Assembly: GCF_030732985.1 (NCBI RefSeq)
Contig: NZ_JASHJX010000003.1
Location: forward strand, 1-64,000
Reading direction: 5' to 3'
DNA length: 64,000 nt
Origin: Nioella sp. MMSF_3534
Lineage (GTDB): Bacteria; Pseudomonadota; Alphaproteobacteria; Rhodobacterales; Rhodobacteraceae
Of the stretch, positions 54,199-63,527 are shown piece by piece. The translations under genes were made by a program, and so were the position numbers. Below the pieces are notes generated by a model, which was not told the DNA's origin, ran no database searches, and saw only the letters and a program-made list of their open reading frames with translations. The stretch's first letter is position 1, and every line of letters starts with the position of its first letter.

Positions 54199-55089
54199 TC
54201 AGCGGGCGGATTCCGCCGCGATCCAGTCTCGAAAGGTCTTCACTCCCGGCGTGTTCCAGCGGTCTGCCGCGCCGATCAGCGCATAGCGGCCATGGGGCGT
54301 GGCGCAGGCCATGTCGGGGAAGGGCAGCAAAAGCGCACCGCGCTCCAGCTCTTCGCGGCAGAGGGAGAGATCGGCCATGACGACGCCGGCCCCCATCACC
54401 GCCGCCTTTGCCGCCATGTCGAGATTTGGGAAGGCTTCCCCCTGACCGGGATCGAGCCCGTCGACGCCGAAATGCTGGACCCAAGTGCGCCAGTCCTCTC
54501 GCGCCGCGCTTTCGTGCAATAATGTGAAACGCCCAAGATCGGCAGGGGAGGCAAGCGGAGGGCCATCCTCCAGCAGCGCGGGCGCGCAGGCAGGGGACAG
54601 GCGCATCGGGAACACCGGCTGGATCTGTATGTCCGGCGACCGACCCGGCCAGAATTCCAGCGAAACACCAAGATCATAGCGCGTCGCATCGAACCCGGAT
54701 TGCCCGTAGAAGTCGGTTGTCAGGCGGACCGGGGTTTCGGGGTGCGCCTGCCGGAACTGCGCCAGTTTCGGGAAAAGCCAGCGGATCGACAGGGTGGGCG
54801 GGCAGATGATGCGCAGTGCTGTTGCCTGATCGGTCATCCGGTCGGTCTGTGCTGCGATCTTGCCGAACGCATCCGTCAGCACCGGCAGCAGGTCCCGGCC
54901 CGCCTCGGTCAGTGTCACGCCGTTATGGCCACGATGGAACAGCTGCACGTCCAGATGCTCCTCCAACAGTTTCACCTGCCGGCTGATGGCCCCGCGCGTG
55001 ACGTGCAGCTCTTCGGCAGCGGCGATGTAGCCATCGTGCCGGGCCGCCGCCTCGAAGGCGCGCAGGGCGTTGAGAGGGGGGAGGCGCAT
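54199..55089 (-). CDS. LysR-type regulator, GcvA-like
   Basis: A 296-residue LysR protein starting LPPLNALRAFEAAARHDGY, the GcvA-group N-terminus. The HTH is in AAEELHVTRGAISRQVKLLEEHL. The effector domain is typical (TALRIICPPTLSIRWLFPKL). It probably controls the small DUF1127-like gene diverging 111 bp away or a distant target; its effector is unknown. Confidence 0.88.
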   Translation of the reverse strand: MRLPPLNALRAFEAAARHDGYIAAAEELHVTRGAISRQVKLLEEHLDVQLFHRGHNGVTLTEAGRDLLPVLTDAFGKIAAQTDRMTDQATALRIICPPTLSIRWLFPKLAQFRQAHPETPVRLTTDFYGQSGFDATRYDLGVSLEFWPGRSPDIQIQPVFPMRLSPACAPALLEDGPPLASPADLGRFTLLHESAAREDWRTWVQHFGVDGLDPGQGEAFPNLDMAAKAAVMGAGVVMADLSLCREELERGALLLPFPDMACATPHGRYALIGAADRWNTPGVKTFRDWIAAESAR

Positions 55090-55200
55090 AGGGTGCCTTT
55101 GGATCAGATTTACTCACTCATGATGCGAGGAATTGTGGTTTGCAGCAAGGCCAAAGTCCAACTTAATCTGGCATCAAGCGGCAATGATTGGAGCGTGTAG

Positions 55201-55470
55201 ATGGCATTCGTTCAGGAAATATCACCCTTAGCCACTCATGAACGCTCAGGGGCTTTGTTCCGTATCCTGCGTGGAATGTCGGCTTTCGGGCGGCGCGTGT
55301 TGGGGCACGGTCAATGCGCCAGCCGCGACGCGGAGTTGCTGCGGCTTGCGGAGTTGTCCCCGCATCTTCTGGCGGATATCGGTTTTCGGAAGGATGAGCA
55401 CGGGACCAACGATGCCCATCAGGTCTGGCGCAAGGGTCACATCGTGCTGGAGGTTCCCGCGCCTGAATGA
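55201..55470 (+). CDS. DUF1127-like small protein
   Basis: An 89-residue protein whose AELLRLAELSPHLLADIGFRKDE segment resembles the DUF1127/YjiS motif, although the usual arginine-rich helix is weak. DUF1127 proteins of Rhodobacterales can bind RNA and affect phosphate and C1 metabolism. GGAG lies 7 bases before the ATG. It is divergent from a LysR gene and precedes a convergent FAD oxidoreductase. Confidence 0.62.
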   Translation: MAFVQEISPLATHERSGALFRILRGMSAFGRRVLGHGQCASRDAELLRLAELSPHLLADIGFRKDEHGTNDAHQVWRKGHIVLEVPAPE

Positions 55471-55494
55471 GTGCCCTCTCAGCCGCGGGGCCGC

Positions 55495-56856
55495 CTAGTG
55501 GATGCGCACGCCCTGCCGGGTCAGCTCCGCCTGAGCGGCGGACAGGTCCACATCCGCCAGACCCCGGTTCGATTTGAGCGACAGTGCCGCCGCCACGCCC
55601 GCGCCTTGCCCCGCGACCGCACAGCAGGCCATGTTGCGCACCGCTGCATGGGATACCTTGTCGCCGCCGATGGCGCGGCCCGTGACCAGCAGGTTGTCGA
55701 TCCCCTTGGGCAGCATCGACCGGTAGGGGATCTGCATGTATCGCCCCGTCGTGGGCAGGATAAGGATGCCATAGCCGTCGATGAATTCGGGGTAGATGCC
55801 AATCGTGTCCTCGAACCGGCCCTGATGGCGGACATCCGCCTCGGTCATGTTGTAGACCGCGTCGATCTTGCGGCTGTCGCGGATGCCGATGGACATGCCG
55901 AAATTGCGCAGCCGCACGCCCTCGCAGCCAGGCGTGTAGCGGCGCAGCGCCTCGATGGCCAGCATCGCCTGTTTGCGGCCCTCGATCTCGAACTTCGTCA
56001 GGCTGTCGGGATCGACCCCGTCGCAGCCCGCGAGGTGGACGAGGTTCATGTAGGTCATCTCGCCACTGTCATGCACCGCGCCCCAGGTGCCGCCGATGGT
56101 ATTGAGATGCGCGGGGATCACCCCGTCGCGGATCGCCTGCGCGAAGGGTTTGGCGAGGAAAGGCGAGAACATCTCGTCTTCCTTGCCGTCCGTTTCCACC
56201 TGCCATTCGCCGGTGGACCAGTTGGCATAGGTCTGCGGGTCGGCCTTGACGCCCTCCATGAACCGTTGCTTGTCGACGCCCGCAACGTGGAACATGACCG
56301 ATGCGGCCTGCGTTTCCTCCAGCGGGGTCTTGCGGGTGGGGGCACCGGCGCGATGCGCAACGTCCGCGTCGCCGGTGGCGTCGATCACGCGCTTGGCCAG
56401 CACCGCCTCGCGCCCGGCTTTGCTTTCGACGATCACGCCCTTGATCACGTTGCCCTCCATGATCGGAGCCACGAAGACCCGGTGCAGCATCGGGTGAATA
56501 CCCGCCTCCTCGACCAGCCGATCCGCGACCAGCTTGAAGCCTTCGCTGTCGAGCTCATAGGACAGCGACTGGCTTTCGGGCACCGCCGCGCCCATGGCCT
56601 TGGCGCGCTCCTCGAATTCCCAGCCGATGCCGCCAGCCTCGACGGTCTGTTCATGCCGGTACCAGGCGAAGCCTTCGACGCCGACCACCGTGATATTGCC
56701 CCCGAAACAGCCGAACCGGTCGAGCAGCGTCACCTCCGCCCCCGCCCGTGCAGCGGCCAATGCGGCGGCCAGCCCGCCAGGGCCGGAGCCCACGACCAGC
56801 ACATCGGTCTGGTGCACGACGGGAACTTCGCGGGCCGGTTCTGTGATGGTCAGCAT
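55495..56856 (-). CDS. FAD-dependent oxidoreductase (FAD_oxidored family)
   Basis: A 453-residue flavoprotein. The dinucleotide fold is DVLVVGSGPGGLAAALAAARAGAEV, followed by the CFGGN cysteine motif of the PF12831 group. A second FAD contact, VIDATGDADVAHRAGAP, and a C-terminal VSHAAVRNMACCAVAGQGAGVAAAL support the family. Members often act on small organic acids or are annotated only by family. The substrate is not evident, and no partner gene is adjacent. Confidence 0.88.
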   Translation of the reverse strand: MLTITEPAREVPVVHQTDVLVVGSGPGGLAAALAAARAGAEVTLLDRFGCFGGNITVVGVEGFAWYRHEQTVEAGGIGWEFEERAKAMGAAVPESQSLSYELDSEGFKLVADRLVEEAGIHPMLHRVFVAPIMEGNVIKGVIVESKAGREAVLAKRVIDATGDADVAHRAGAPTRKTPLEETQAASVMFHVAGVDKQRFMEGVKADPQTYANWSTGEWQVETDGKEDEMFSPFLAKPFAQAIRDGVIPAHLNTIGGTWGAVHDSGEMTYMNLVHLAGCDGVDPDSLTKFEIEGRKQAMLAIEALRRYTPGCEGVRLRNFGMSIGIRDSRKIDAVYNMTEADVRHQGRFEDTIGIYPEFIDGYGILILPTTGRYMQIPYRSMLPKGIDNLLVTGRAIGGDKVSHAAVRNMACCAVAGQGAGVAAALSLKSNRGLADVDLSAAQAELTRQGVRIH

Positions 56857-56977
56857 TTGGGGCGCTCCGCCTGTGGTGTCATCAAACGGTTACAATCACC
56901 ATCCGCGCGGCGGGGTCAATCGACTTGACAGTTCCGGGCTGCTTGGCCCTGATGCGATCCAGCAGAAAGGACCCTAA

Positions 56978-58219
56978 ATGCGCACAGACTTCGACGCCGA
57001 ACTGGAGGACCGGTTGGTCCGCTACGCCGCCATCGACACCCAGAGCGATGAGGCTTCTCCGACCTCTCCCAGCACCGCGATCCAGCTGGATCTGGCGCGC
57101 GTCCTGAAGGCGGAGCTGGAGGAGATCGGGGCAAAGGACGTGACGCTGACCGAGTACGGCGCGGTTCTGGCGACGATCCCCGCTACGGTAGACGGCGCGC
57201 CGGTTATCGGGTTCTGCGCCCATATGGATACCGCGCCCGCCTTCAACGCGACCGGGGTGAAACCCGTGGTGCATCGCCATTACAACGGCGGCGACATCAC
57301 CTTCGCCGATGCGCCGGGGCTGAAACTGTCCCCCGACAACGCGCCCTACCTGGCCGAGAAAGTGGGCGAGGACATTATAACCGCCAGCGGCACAACGCTG
57401 CTTGGGGCCGATGACAAAGCGGGCATCGCGATCATCATGACGATGGCGCGCAAGCTGCTGTCTGACCCGGATCGGAAACACGGAAAAGTCCGCATCGCCT
57501 TCACCCCGGACGAGGAAATCGGGCGTGGGGTGGACGCGCGCCTGCCCGCCGATCTGGGGGCCGATTTCGCCTATACGCTCGACGGGTCGATGCCCGGCGA
57601 GCTGGAATATGAAAGCTTTTCCGCCGATGGCGCGCTTGTGACCGTGAAAGGCGTCGCTGCGCATCCCGGTTGGGCGAAGGACAAGCTGGTCAACGCGCTG
57701 CATCTGGCGGCCAAGATCGTGCAGACCCTGCCGCATGTGACGATGACGCCCGAAACGACCGAGGGGCGCGACGGGTTCATTCACCTCTATGCCATGTCGG
57801 GCACCGCAGCCGAGGCCGAACTCAGCTTCATCCTGCGCGATTTCGAACTCGACGGCCTCGCCGCGAAAGGCGCGCTTCTGCAACAGGTCTGCGATACCGT
57901 CGCCGCCACAGAGCCCCGCGCAGAAATCTCCTGTGCGATCCGGCCCCAATACCGCAACATGCGCTACTGGTTGGAAAAGGATATGTCGCCCGTGGACCTC
58001 GCGCGCGAGGCATACAGGGAACACGGGATGGACCCGGACAGCACCGCCATTCGCGGCGGCACCGATGGCTCTCGCCTGACCGAGCTTGGCGTGCCATGCC
58101 CCAACATCTTCTGCGGGATGCAGGAAATCCACGGGCCGCTGGAATGGGTCAGCGTGCAGGATATGGCGCTGGCCACCAAGGTCTGTCTCAGCCTTGCCGC
58201 CCGCGCCGCGCAAGCCTGA
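56978..58219 (+). CDS. pepT: Peptidase T (tripeptide aminopeptidase)
   Basis: A 413-residue M20B zinc peptidase. Metal-ligand motifs are FCAHMDTAPAF, LLGADDKAGIA, FTPDEEIGRGVD and, near the C-terminus, IRGGTDGSRLTELGVPCPN, all in order. It removes N-terminal residues from tripeptides in the cytoplasm. An AGAAAGGA site precedes the ATG. The length is normal for the family. proS follows 59 bp downstream. Confidence 0.94.
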   Translation: MRTDFDAELEDRLVRYAAIDTQSDEASPTSPSTAIQLDLARVLKAELEEIGAKDVTLTEYGAVLATIPATVDGAPVIGFCAHMDTAPAFNATGVKPVVHRHYNGGDITFADAPGLKLSPDNAPYLAEKVGEDIITASGTTLLGADDKAGIAIIMTMARKLLSDPDRKHGKVRIAFTPDEEIGRGVDARLPADLGADFAYTLDGSMPGELEYESFSADGALVTVKGVAAHPGWAKDKLVNALHLAAKIVQTLPHVTMTPETTEGRDGFIHLYAMSGTAAEAELSFILRDFELDGLAAKGALLQQVCDTVAATEPRAEISCAIRPQYRNMRYWLEKDMSPVDLAREAYREHGMDPDSTAIRGGTDGSRLTELGVPCPNIFCGMQEIHGPLEWVSVQDMALATKVCLSLAARAAQA

Positions 58220-58278
58220 TTGCCCCCGCGCGCCCTTTCCCCTAATCAGGGGCCAAACGAACCTATAGGTCTGCCCAC

Positions 58279-59622
58279 ATGCGTCTGTCCCGCTACTTCC
58301 TGCCCGTTCTGAAAGAAACCCCGTCCGAGGCCCAGATCGTCAGCCACCGCTACATGCTGCGCGCCGGCATGATCAAGCAGCAGGCCGCCGGCATCTATTC
58401 CTGGCTGCCGCTCGGCTTCAAGGTGCTGCGCAAGATCGAGAATATCGTGCACGAGGAACAGGCCCGCGCCGGTCACATCGCGATCCAGATGCCGATCCTG
58501 CAACCGGCGGACCTGTGGCGCGAATCCGGGCGGTATGACGACTACGGTCAGGAAATGCTGCGCATGCAGGACCGGCACGAACGTGACCTGCTCTATACGC
58601 CGACCGCCGAGGAAATGGTGACGGATATCTTCCGCAGCCATGTCAGCAGCTACAAGGATCTGCCGCTGACGCTATACCAGATCCAGTGGAAGTTCCGCGA
58701 CGAGATCCGCCCACGTTTCGGCGTGATGCGGGGGCGCGAGTTCTACATGAAGGACGGCTACAATTTCGACCTCACCAAAGAGGACGCGCTGCACGCCTAT
58801 AACCGCCACCTCGTCAGCTACCTGCGCACCTATGAACGGATGGGGTTGCAGGCCATCCCGATGCGCGCTGACTCTGGCCCGATTGGCGGCGACGATACCC
58901 ACGAGTTCCTTGTGCTGGCCGAAACGGGCGAGTCGGAAGTGTTCTATGACAGCGCCGTGACCGATCTGACCTTTGGCGACCGCGAGATCGACTACGACAG
59001 CGTCGAACAGTGTCAGGGCGTGCTGGAGGAGTTCACCTCGAAATACGCCCGCACCGACGAGACCCATGACGAAGCCCTGTTCAACCAGATCCCCGAAGAG
59101 CGCCGCCGCGTGGCGCGCGGGATCGAGGTGGGGCAGATCTTCTATTTCGGCACCAAGTATTCCGAGACCATGGGCGCCGAGGTGCAGGGGCCGGATGGGA
59201 AGAAGGTTCCTGTCCACATGGGCAGCCACGGCATCGGCGTCAGCCGCCTGCTTGGCGCCATCATCGAAGCGAGCCATGACGACAAGGGCATCATCTGGCC
59301 CGAGGGTGTGACTCCCTTCCATGTGGGGATCGTGAACCTGCGGCAGGGAGACGAGGCCACGGATGCCGCCTGTGAACAGCTTTACAAGGCGCTGACCGCT
59401 GCCGGTCTGGAACCGCTCTATGACGACACCAACGAACGGGCCGGGGGCAAATTCGCCACCATGGACCTGATCGGCCTGCCCTGGCGGATCACCGTGGGAC
59501 CGCGTGGGTTGAAGAACGGCGTGGTGGAACTGACCAGCCGCCGGACGGGCGAGAGCGAAGAGATGAGCCCGGAGGCCGCAATTGCCCGTGTGCAGGAGAT
59601 CTACGCGCCGCATATGGGCTGA
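58279..59622 (+). CDS. proS: Prolyl-tRNA synthetase, short (alphaproteobacterial) form
   Basis: A 447-residue class II synthetase. Motif 1 is around [19 protein letters not shown], motif 2 is [30 protein letters not shown], and motif 3 is [15 protein letters not shown]; the anticodon-binding domain follows. The insertion editing domain of long ProS is absent, as in alphaproteobacteria, which often use a separate YbaK-type editing protein. A strong terminator lies downstream. Confidence 0.96.
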   Translation: MRLSRYFLPVLKETPSEAQIVSHRYMLRAGMIKQQAAGIYSWLPLGFKVLRKIENIVHEEQARAGHIAIQMPILQPADLWRESGRYDDYGQEMLRMQDRHERDLLYTPTAEEMVTDIFRSHVSSYKDLPLTLYQIQWKFRDEIRPRFGVMRGREFYMKDGYNFDLTKEDALHAYNRHLVSYLRTYERMGLQAIPMRADSGPIGGDDTHEFLVLAETGESEVFYDSAVTDLTFGDREIDYDSVEQCQGVLEEFTSKYARTDETHDEALFNQIPEERRRVARGIEVGQIFYFGTKYSETMGAEVQGPDGKKVPVHMGSHGIGVSRLLGAIIEASHDDKGIIWPEGVTPFHVGIVNLRQGDEATDAACEQLYKALTAAGLEPLYDDTNERAGGKFATMDLIGLPWRITVGPRGLKNGVVELTSRRTGESEEMSPEAAIARVQEIYAPHMG

Positions 59623-59648
59623 CAGCCGGACCAGTCCCACAAAGAAGA

Positions 59649-59681
59649 ACCGCGCCCCGAGAGACTGGGGCGCGGTTTTTT
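59649..59681. terminator. Bidirectional terminator between proS and the secreted-protein gene
   Basis: 10-bp stem ACCGCGCCCC/GGGGCGCGGT (59649-59658 and 59667-59676) with T5 on the plus side and, through flanking A residues, T on the minus side. It serves the convergent genes proS and 59702-60094. Confidence 0.88.
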
Positions 59682-59701
59682 ACTTTCTGGGGGTAGAGGG
59701 C

Positions 59702-60094
59702 TCAGCGGATGTAGACATTCGCCGTGCTGTTGTGACGGCAGGTGAAGGTGTTGCCCTGCGCCCGGTGGTTGCCCCGCCACTGGCCGCTGCCATTGGTGGT
59801 GCGGTAACGGACGCGCAGCAGCGTGTCGGCGTTTTCCACGTCTTCGAGGTTCCGGGTGAAGCTGAAGTAGTAGCCATCCTGGATTACGCGGTTCTCGAAC
59901 GGCTCGGACCGCCAGATGCCCTGGCCGTAATCGTAGTAGTCCACGTCGTAGATCTGGATCGCGGCACCGGTGTTGTTGTGGAAGCGCATGGTGACGTCTT
60001 CACAGATGTCGAAGCCCCAGGCGCTGGCGGTCGTGGCGGTAGCGGCGAGGGCAGCGGCGGCGAGGGCGGCTTTAGCGAAGGTCTTGATGGTCAT
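59702..60094 (-). CDS. Small secreted protein, tandem paralogue A
   Basis: A 130-residue protein with signal peptide (KAALAAAALAATATTASAWG). The mature part is rich in Tyr and Asn and has Cys in FDICEDVTM and FTCRHN. It keeps WRSEP, SFTRNLEDVEN and YRTTN, suggesting a small beta-sandwich. It is 94/130 identical to the gene at 60289 and was clearly formed by tandem duplication with it. Ribosome site AGGAGA. Family unrecognised; extracytoplasmic function unknown. Confidence 0.82.
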   Translation of the reverse strand: MTIKTFAKAALAAAALAATATTASAWGFDICEDVTMRFHNNTGAAIQIYDVDYYDYGQGIWRSEPFENRVIQDGYYFSFTRNLEDVENADTLLRVRYRTTNGSGQWRGNHRAQGNTFTCRHNSTANVYIR

Positions 60095-60125
60095 TGGTCT
60101 AGTCTCCTTGGTGTCGGTGTTTTCC

Positions 60126-60192
60126 GTGTTTCGATGATCCTGTTGTGCCGGATGGGGGCCGCGCGGGGCATGGGGTCGATCCCCCAATATGC
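60126..60192 (-). promoter_or_regulatory. Duplicated 67-bp leader, copy A
   Basis: 67 bases upstream of the 59702 gene match 60705-60771 at 62 of 67 positions, with no gaps. This is closer than the two proteins are to each other. It probably holds promoter or 5-prime UTR elements. Confidence 0.6.
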
Positions 60193-60235
60193 GCGCCTGA
60201 TCTGTTAATTTCGGTGCAAGCCCCTGACGCCAAAG

Positions 60236-60266
60236 AAAAACCGCGCCCCGGTTTCCCAAGGCGCGG
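60236..60266 (-). terminator. Terminator after paralogue B
   Basis: Stem CCGCGCC/GGCGCGG (60241-60247 and 60260-60266) with an A5 run at 60236-60240, which is T5 on the minus strand. Similar in core to the terminator after paralogue A, so it was probably duplicated too. Confidence 0.8.
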
Positions 60267-60288
60267 CGCATGACGGAAGGAGGGGTCT

Positions 60289-60681
60289 TCAGCGAACGCT
60301 GACGGTGACAGACCGGTTGTGGCGGCAGGTGAAGGTATTGCTCTGCGCGACATAGCCGCTTTCCCACCGGCCCTGGCTGTTCGTCGCGCGGTAGCGGAAG
60401 CGCAGCATGGTCTGGGCATTTTCCACGTCTTCGAGGTTGCGGGTGAAGGAGAAGCTGCCGCCGTTCTGAATGACGCGGTCGGGCAGCGGCTCGGACCGCC
60501 AGATGCTCTGGCCGAAATCGTAGTAGTCGAGGTCATAGATCTCGATCGCCTGACCGGAATTGTTGTTGAGGCGCATGGTGACATCCTCGCAGATGTCAAA
60601 GCCCCAGGCGCTGGCGGTCGTGGCGGTGGCGGCGAAGGCAGCGGCGGCGAGGGCGGCTTTGGTGAAGGTCTTGAAGGTCAT
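60289..60681 (-). CDS. Small secreted protein, tandem paralogue B
   Basis: A 130-residue protein with signal peptide (KAALAAAAFAATATTASAWG). It shares Cys positions and the central ICEDVTM, WRSEP and RNLEDVEN segments with its neighbour; the most variable block is residues 101-110. AGGAGA precedes the ATG. Transcribed in the same direction as paralogue A, but each has its own leader and terminator. Function unknown. Confidence 0.82.
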   Translation of the reverse strand: MTFKTFTKAALAAAAFAATATTASAWGFDICEDVTMRLNNNSGQAIEIYDLDYYDFGQSIWRSEPLPDRVIQNGGSFSFTRNLEDVENAQTMLRFRYRATNSQGRWESGYVAQSNTFTCRHNRSVTVSVR

Positions 60682-60704
60682 CTTGGTGTCTCCTGAAGGA
60701 TGCT

Positions 60705-60771
60705 GTGTTTCGATGACCCAGTTGTGCCGGATGAGGGCCGCGCAGGGCATGAGGTCGATCCCCCAATATGC
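60705..60771 (-). promoter_or_regulatory. Duplicated 67-bp leader, copy B
   Basis: Matches 60126-60192 at 62 of 67 bases. It ends about 24 bases before the ATG of paralogue B, so it lies in the promoter or 5-prime UTR. Confidence 0.6.
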
Positions 60772-60864
60772 AGGCGGCAGGGTTTTGCCGGGGCCGGGCA
60801 GGGGCCTCAACAGATGGGGACGTCCTGTGCTATGCTGGCCGAAAAGCAGAGAACAGGCAGACCC

Positions 60865-61359
60865 ATGAGACTATTGGCACTGGCAGCCGGACTGGCAGGC
60901 GCGGGCGCTATGGCGCAGTTTCCTGAGGCGTCGCAGCATTACGTGCAGCGGCTGGCGGGCGCGGTGGATGAGCTGTCGGTCGTGGTGGCCGACTTCGACC
61001 GCTCCGCGCAATCCGCGGGCCTGACGCGGGAGGAGGCGCTGGCAGAGCTGTCCGGGTCAGCCTTCCTGGCTGCCCGCAATGCCGACATGACCCGGACGAT
61101 CACACGATACGAGGCGCTGTCCTCTGACCTGACGCTGCTGCGCGCGGCGGGGCCGGTGGAACGCGCCCTGTTGCTGCCCGCCCGGCTGGACAGCGAAATC
61201 GGTCGCCGCGCGCTGGAGGATTTCCACCCCGCCCTGCCCCTGACCGCCAGCGGCGCGGGCTTCGCCGGGGTGGGGTTTGTGGGTGGCTATGGCCTGCTGG
61301 CTCTGATCCTGTCCGGTTTGGGGCGTTTGATGCGGCGGCGGCCTGTCGCCGAAACGTGA
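60865..61359 (+). CDS. DUF2937-like membrane protein
   Basis: A 164-residue protein. An N-terminal hydrophobic segment (about 1-22) is followed by a helical region with HYVQRLAGAVDELSVVVADFDRSA, then a C-terminal hydrophobic helix (about 130-155) and a basic end. This fits DUF2937, a family of unknown function. The ATG at 60865 gives the hydrophobic start; the frame is open upstream only as shadow. lolC/E-type permease follows in the same direction. Confidence 0.8.
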   Translation: MRLLALAAGLAGAGAMAQFPEASQHYVQRLAGAVDELSVVVADFDRSAQSAGLTREEALAELSGSAFLAARNADMTRTITRYEALSSDLTLLRAAGPVERALLLPARLDSEIGRRALEDFHPALPLTASGAGFAGVGFVGGYGLLALILSGLGRLMRRRPVAET

Positions 61360-61455
61360 AACGGGCATGTGAAAGGGCGGTTCCCGCTGCCCGCGCCTTG
61401 CGCTAACCTGCGTCCCAAGCGCCCGAGCCATCAGCGGCGCAAGACAGGAGCAGCC

Positions 61456-62742
61456 ATGCCAACCCCGCCCAAGCCCTTTGCCCGGTTCGAGTTCATGATC
61501 GCCTGGCGCTATATCCGTGCCAAGCGCGCCGAAGGTGGGGTCAGCGTCATGACCTGGATCAGCTTTCTGGGCATCATGCTGGCGGTCATGGCGCTGATTG
61601 CCACGCTCTCGGTGCGCGCCGGGTTCCGGCATGAATTCGTCGGCACCATCCTGGGCGCGAACCCCCATGCCAGCGTCATCCCCGTGGGCCGTCAGGTCGA
61701 GGGCGGGCGCAGTCTTAGGGTGCTGTCGGACTATGACGCCATCGCCGAGCGCCTGCGCGACGTGGAGGGAGTGACCAGCGCCTTCCCGGTCATTCGCGGG
61801 CAGGTCATGGCCACTGCAAACGGGCGCAATGCGGGTGTGGAAGTCATTGGAATTACGCCGGAAAATCTGGCTGAGGTGCCTCTGGTCGCCAACCCGGAAC
61901 TGGCCTATGGTGCGCTCGGCGACTTTCCCTATGGCGTGGCGTTGGGCATCGGCGTAGCGCGGGAACTGGGCGTCAGCGTGGGCGACCGCATTCGCCTGAT
62001 TTCCCCTGATGGCGCACGTACGGCCTTTGGCACCAGCCCAAGGATCAGCGCCTATGAAGTAACCTATATCTTTCAGGTTGGGCGTTACGACATAGATCGC
62101 ATTCGCATCTATATGCCCTTTGGTGAGGCGCAGACCTATTTCAACCGCGACGAGGTGGCCGATGAGATCGAGGTCAGCGTGGCGGACCCCGATACCGTCC
62201 TGAACATGGTCATCCCCCTGACCCGAGCGGCTGAGGCAGACGTGATCATCTGGACCTGGCGAGACAGTTCCGGCGCGTTTCTGAGGGCCTTGCAGATGGA
62301 GGATAACGTGATGTTCATCATCCTGTCGGTCCTCGTCCTGATCGCCACGATGAACATCGTTTCGGGCTTGATCATGCTGGTGAAGAACAAGAGCCGAGAC
62401 ATCGGAATCCTGCGCACCATGGGGCTGTCAGAGGGCTCGATTCTAAGGGTTTTCTTCATCTGCGGGTCCTCCATTGGTGTCGCCGGGACGCTGGCGGGCG
62501 TCGCCCTTGGCTGCGCCTTCGCGATCTGGATCGACCCCATCTTCGCCGCCGTGAACTGGATGGCGGGGGGCGGGGTCTGGGACCCGTCGGTGCGGTTCCT
62601 CTCGACGCTTCCGGCGCGGCTGGAACTTGGCGACGTGTTGTCGGCGGTGACGCTGTCGCTTGGGCTGTCTTTCGTGATCACCATTTTCCCGGCCCGGCGC
62701 GCGGCGCGGATGAACCCGGTGGAGGCGCTGCGTTATGAGTGA
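61456..62742 (+). CDS. lolC: Lipoprotein-releasing ABC transporter permease (LolC/LolE)
   Basis: A 428-residue permease. An N-terminal helix (about 30-55) with [20 protein letters not shown], a large periplasmic MacB-type domain, and three C-terminal helices with the coupling segment [17 protein letters not shown] fit the LolC/E family. With LolD it extracts lipoproteins from the inner membrane for LolA. One permease gene is seen here, as in many alphaproteobacteria, where a single LolC/E protein (LolF-type) may form the dimer. AGGAG lies 7 bases before the ATG at 61456. Its end overlaps lolD. Confidence 0.92.
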   Translation: MPTPPKPFARFEFMIAWRYIRAKRAEGGVSVMTWISFLGIMLAVMALIATLSVRAGFRHEFVGTILGANPHASVIPVGRQVEGGRSLRVLSDYDAIAERLRDVEGVTSAFPVIRGQVMATANGRNAGVEVIGITPENLAEVPLVANPELAYGALGDFPYGVALGIGVARELGVSVGDRIRLISPDGARTAFGTSPRISAYEVTYIFQVGRYDIDRIRIYMPFGEAQTYFNRDEVADEIEVSVADPDTVLNMVIPLTRAAEADVIIWTWRDSSGAFLRALQMEDNVMFIILSVLVLIATMNIVSGLIMLVKNKSRDIGILRTMGLSEGSILRVFFICGSSIGVAGTLAGVALGCAFAIWIDPIFAAVNWMAGGGVWDPSVRFLSTLPARLELGDVLSAVTLSLGLSFVITIFPARRAARMNPVEALRYE

Positions 62743-63427
62743 TCCGGTGCTGGCGCTCGACGGGATCGAGAAGGGCTACAAGCTTGGAAAGCCTGGGGAA
62801 ATTCGGGTATTGCGGGGTGCGTCCGTGGCCATTCAGCCGGGCGAAGTGGTGGCGTTGGTGGCGCCCTCTGGCGCGGGGAAGTCGACGCTGCTGCATATTG
62901 CCGGGCTGCTCGATACGGCGGATGCCGGAACTGTGCGGATCGGGGGCGATGATCTGACCCGCGCAAGGGACCGGGCACGCACGACGGCGCGGCGGCAAGG
63001 TGTTGGATTCATTTATCAATTTCACCATCTGCTACCAGAATTCACCGCCGCCGAGAACGTCATCCTGCCGCAGCTGGCCAATGGCGTTCCCCGCACGGAG
63101 GCCGAGGCGCGCGCGGCGGAACTTCTGGCGCGCGTGGGGCTGGGAAACCGCGCCGATCACCGGCCCGCGGCGCTGTCTGGCGGCGAACAGCAGCGCGTGG
63201 CCTTCTGCCGGGCACTGGCCAATAAGCCTTTGGTTTTGCTGGCAGATGAGCCGACAGGCAACCTCGACCCCGGCACCGCCGACGTGGTCTTTGACGCGCT
63301 TTTGACACTGGTCAGGGAAACCGGGATGGGGGCGCTCATTGCCACCCATAACCTGGACCTGGCCGCCCGGATGGACCGGGTTTTGCACCTGCAGGACGGG
63401 GTTCTGGTGGCGCAGCCCGAGGGCTGA
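62735..63427 (+). CDS. lolD: Lipoprotein-releasing ABC transporter ATP-binding protein LolD
   Basis: A 230-residue ABC ATPase. Walker A is [12 protein letters not shown], the signature is [15 protein letters not shown], Walker B is [12 protein letters not shown], and the H-loop is ATHNLDLA. It powers lipoprotein release with the LolC/E permease; its start lies 8 bases inside the permease gene. It ends at the second 11-bp repeat locus. Confidence 0.95.
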   Translation: MSDPVLALDGIEKGYKLGKPGEIRVLRGASVAIQPGEVVALVAPSGAGKSTLLHIAGLLDTADAGTVRIGGDDLTRARDRARTTARRQGVGFIYQFHHLLPEFTAAENVILPQLANGVPRTEAEARAAELLARVGLGNRADHRPAALSGGEQQRVAFCRALANKPLVLLADEPTGNLDPGTADVVFDALLTLVRETGMGALIATHNLDLAARMDRVLHLQDGVLVAQPEG

Positions 63428-63429
63428 AA

Positions 63430-63487
63430 ACAGGGGGGTGCCATGTGTACACCCCCTGTGCACCCCCCGTACACCCCCCGTGCAGAC
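63430..63487. repeat. 11-bp tandem repeat (GTACACCCCCC), locus 2
   Basis: After ACAGGGGGGTG come GTACACCCCCT (63447-63457), GTGCACCCCCC (63458-63468), GTACACCCCCC (63469-63479) and a partial GTGCAGAC (63480-63487), in exact 11-bp register. The GGGGGG run can pair with the first C run. The start matches locus 1 (28386-28434). Confidence 0.75.
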
Positions 63488-63527
63488 AGATGGCGGGTAC
63501 AGGCACGGTCCTTTGCGGGCAGACGGC

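Noticed and set aside
63430-63487. CRISPR array
   Set aside because: Units are 11 bp with no spacers and there are no cas genes; it is a simple tandem repeat.
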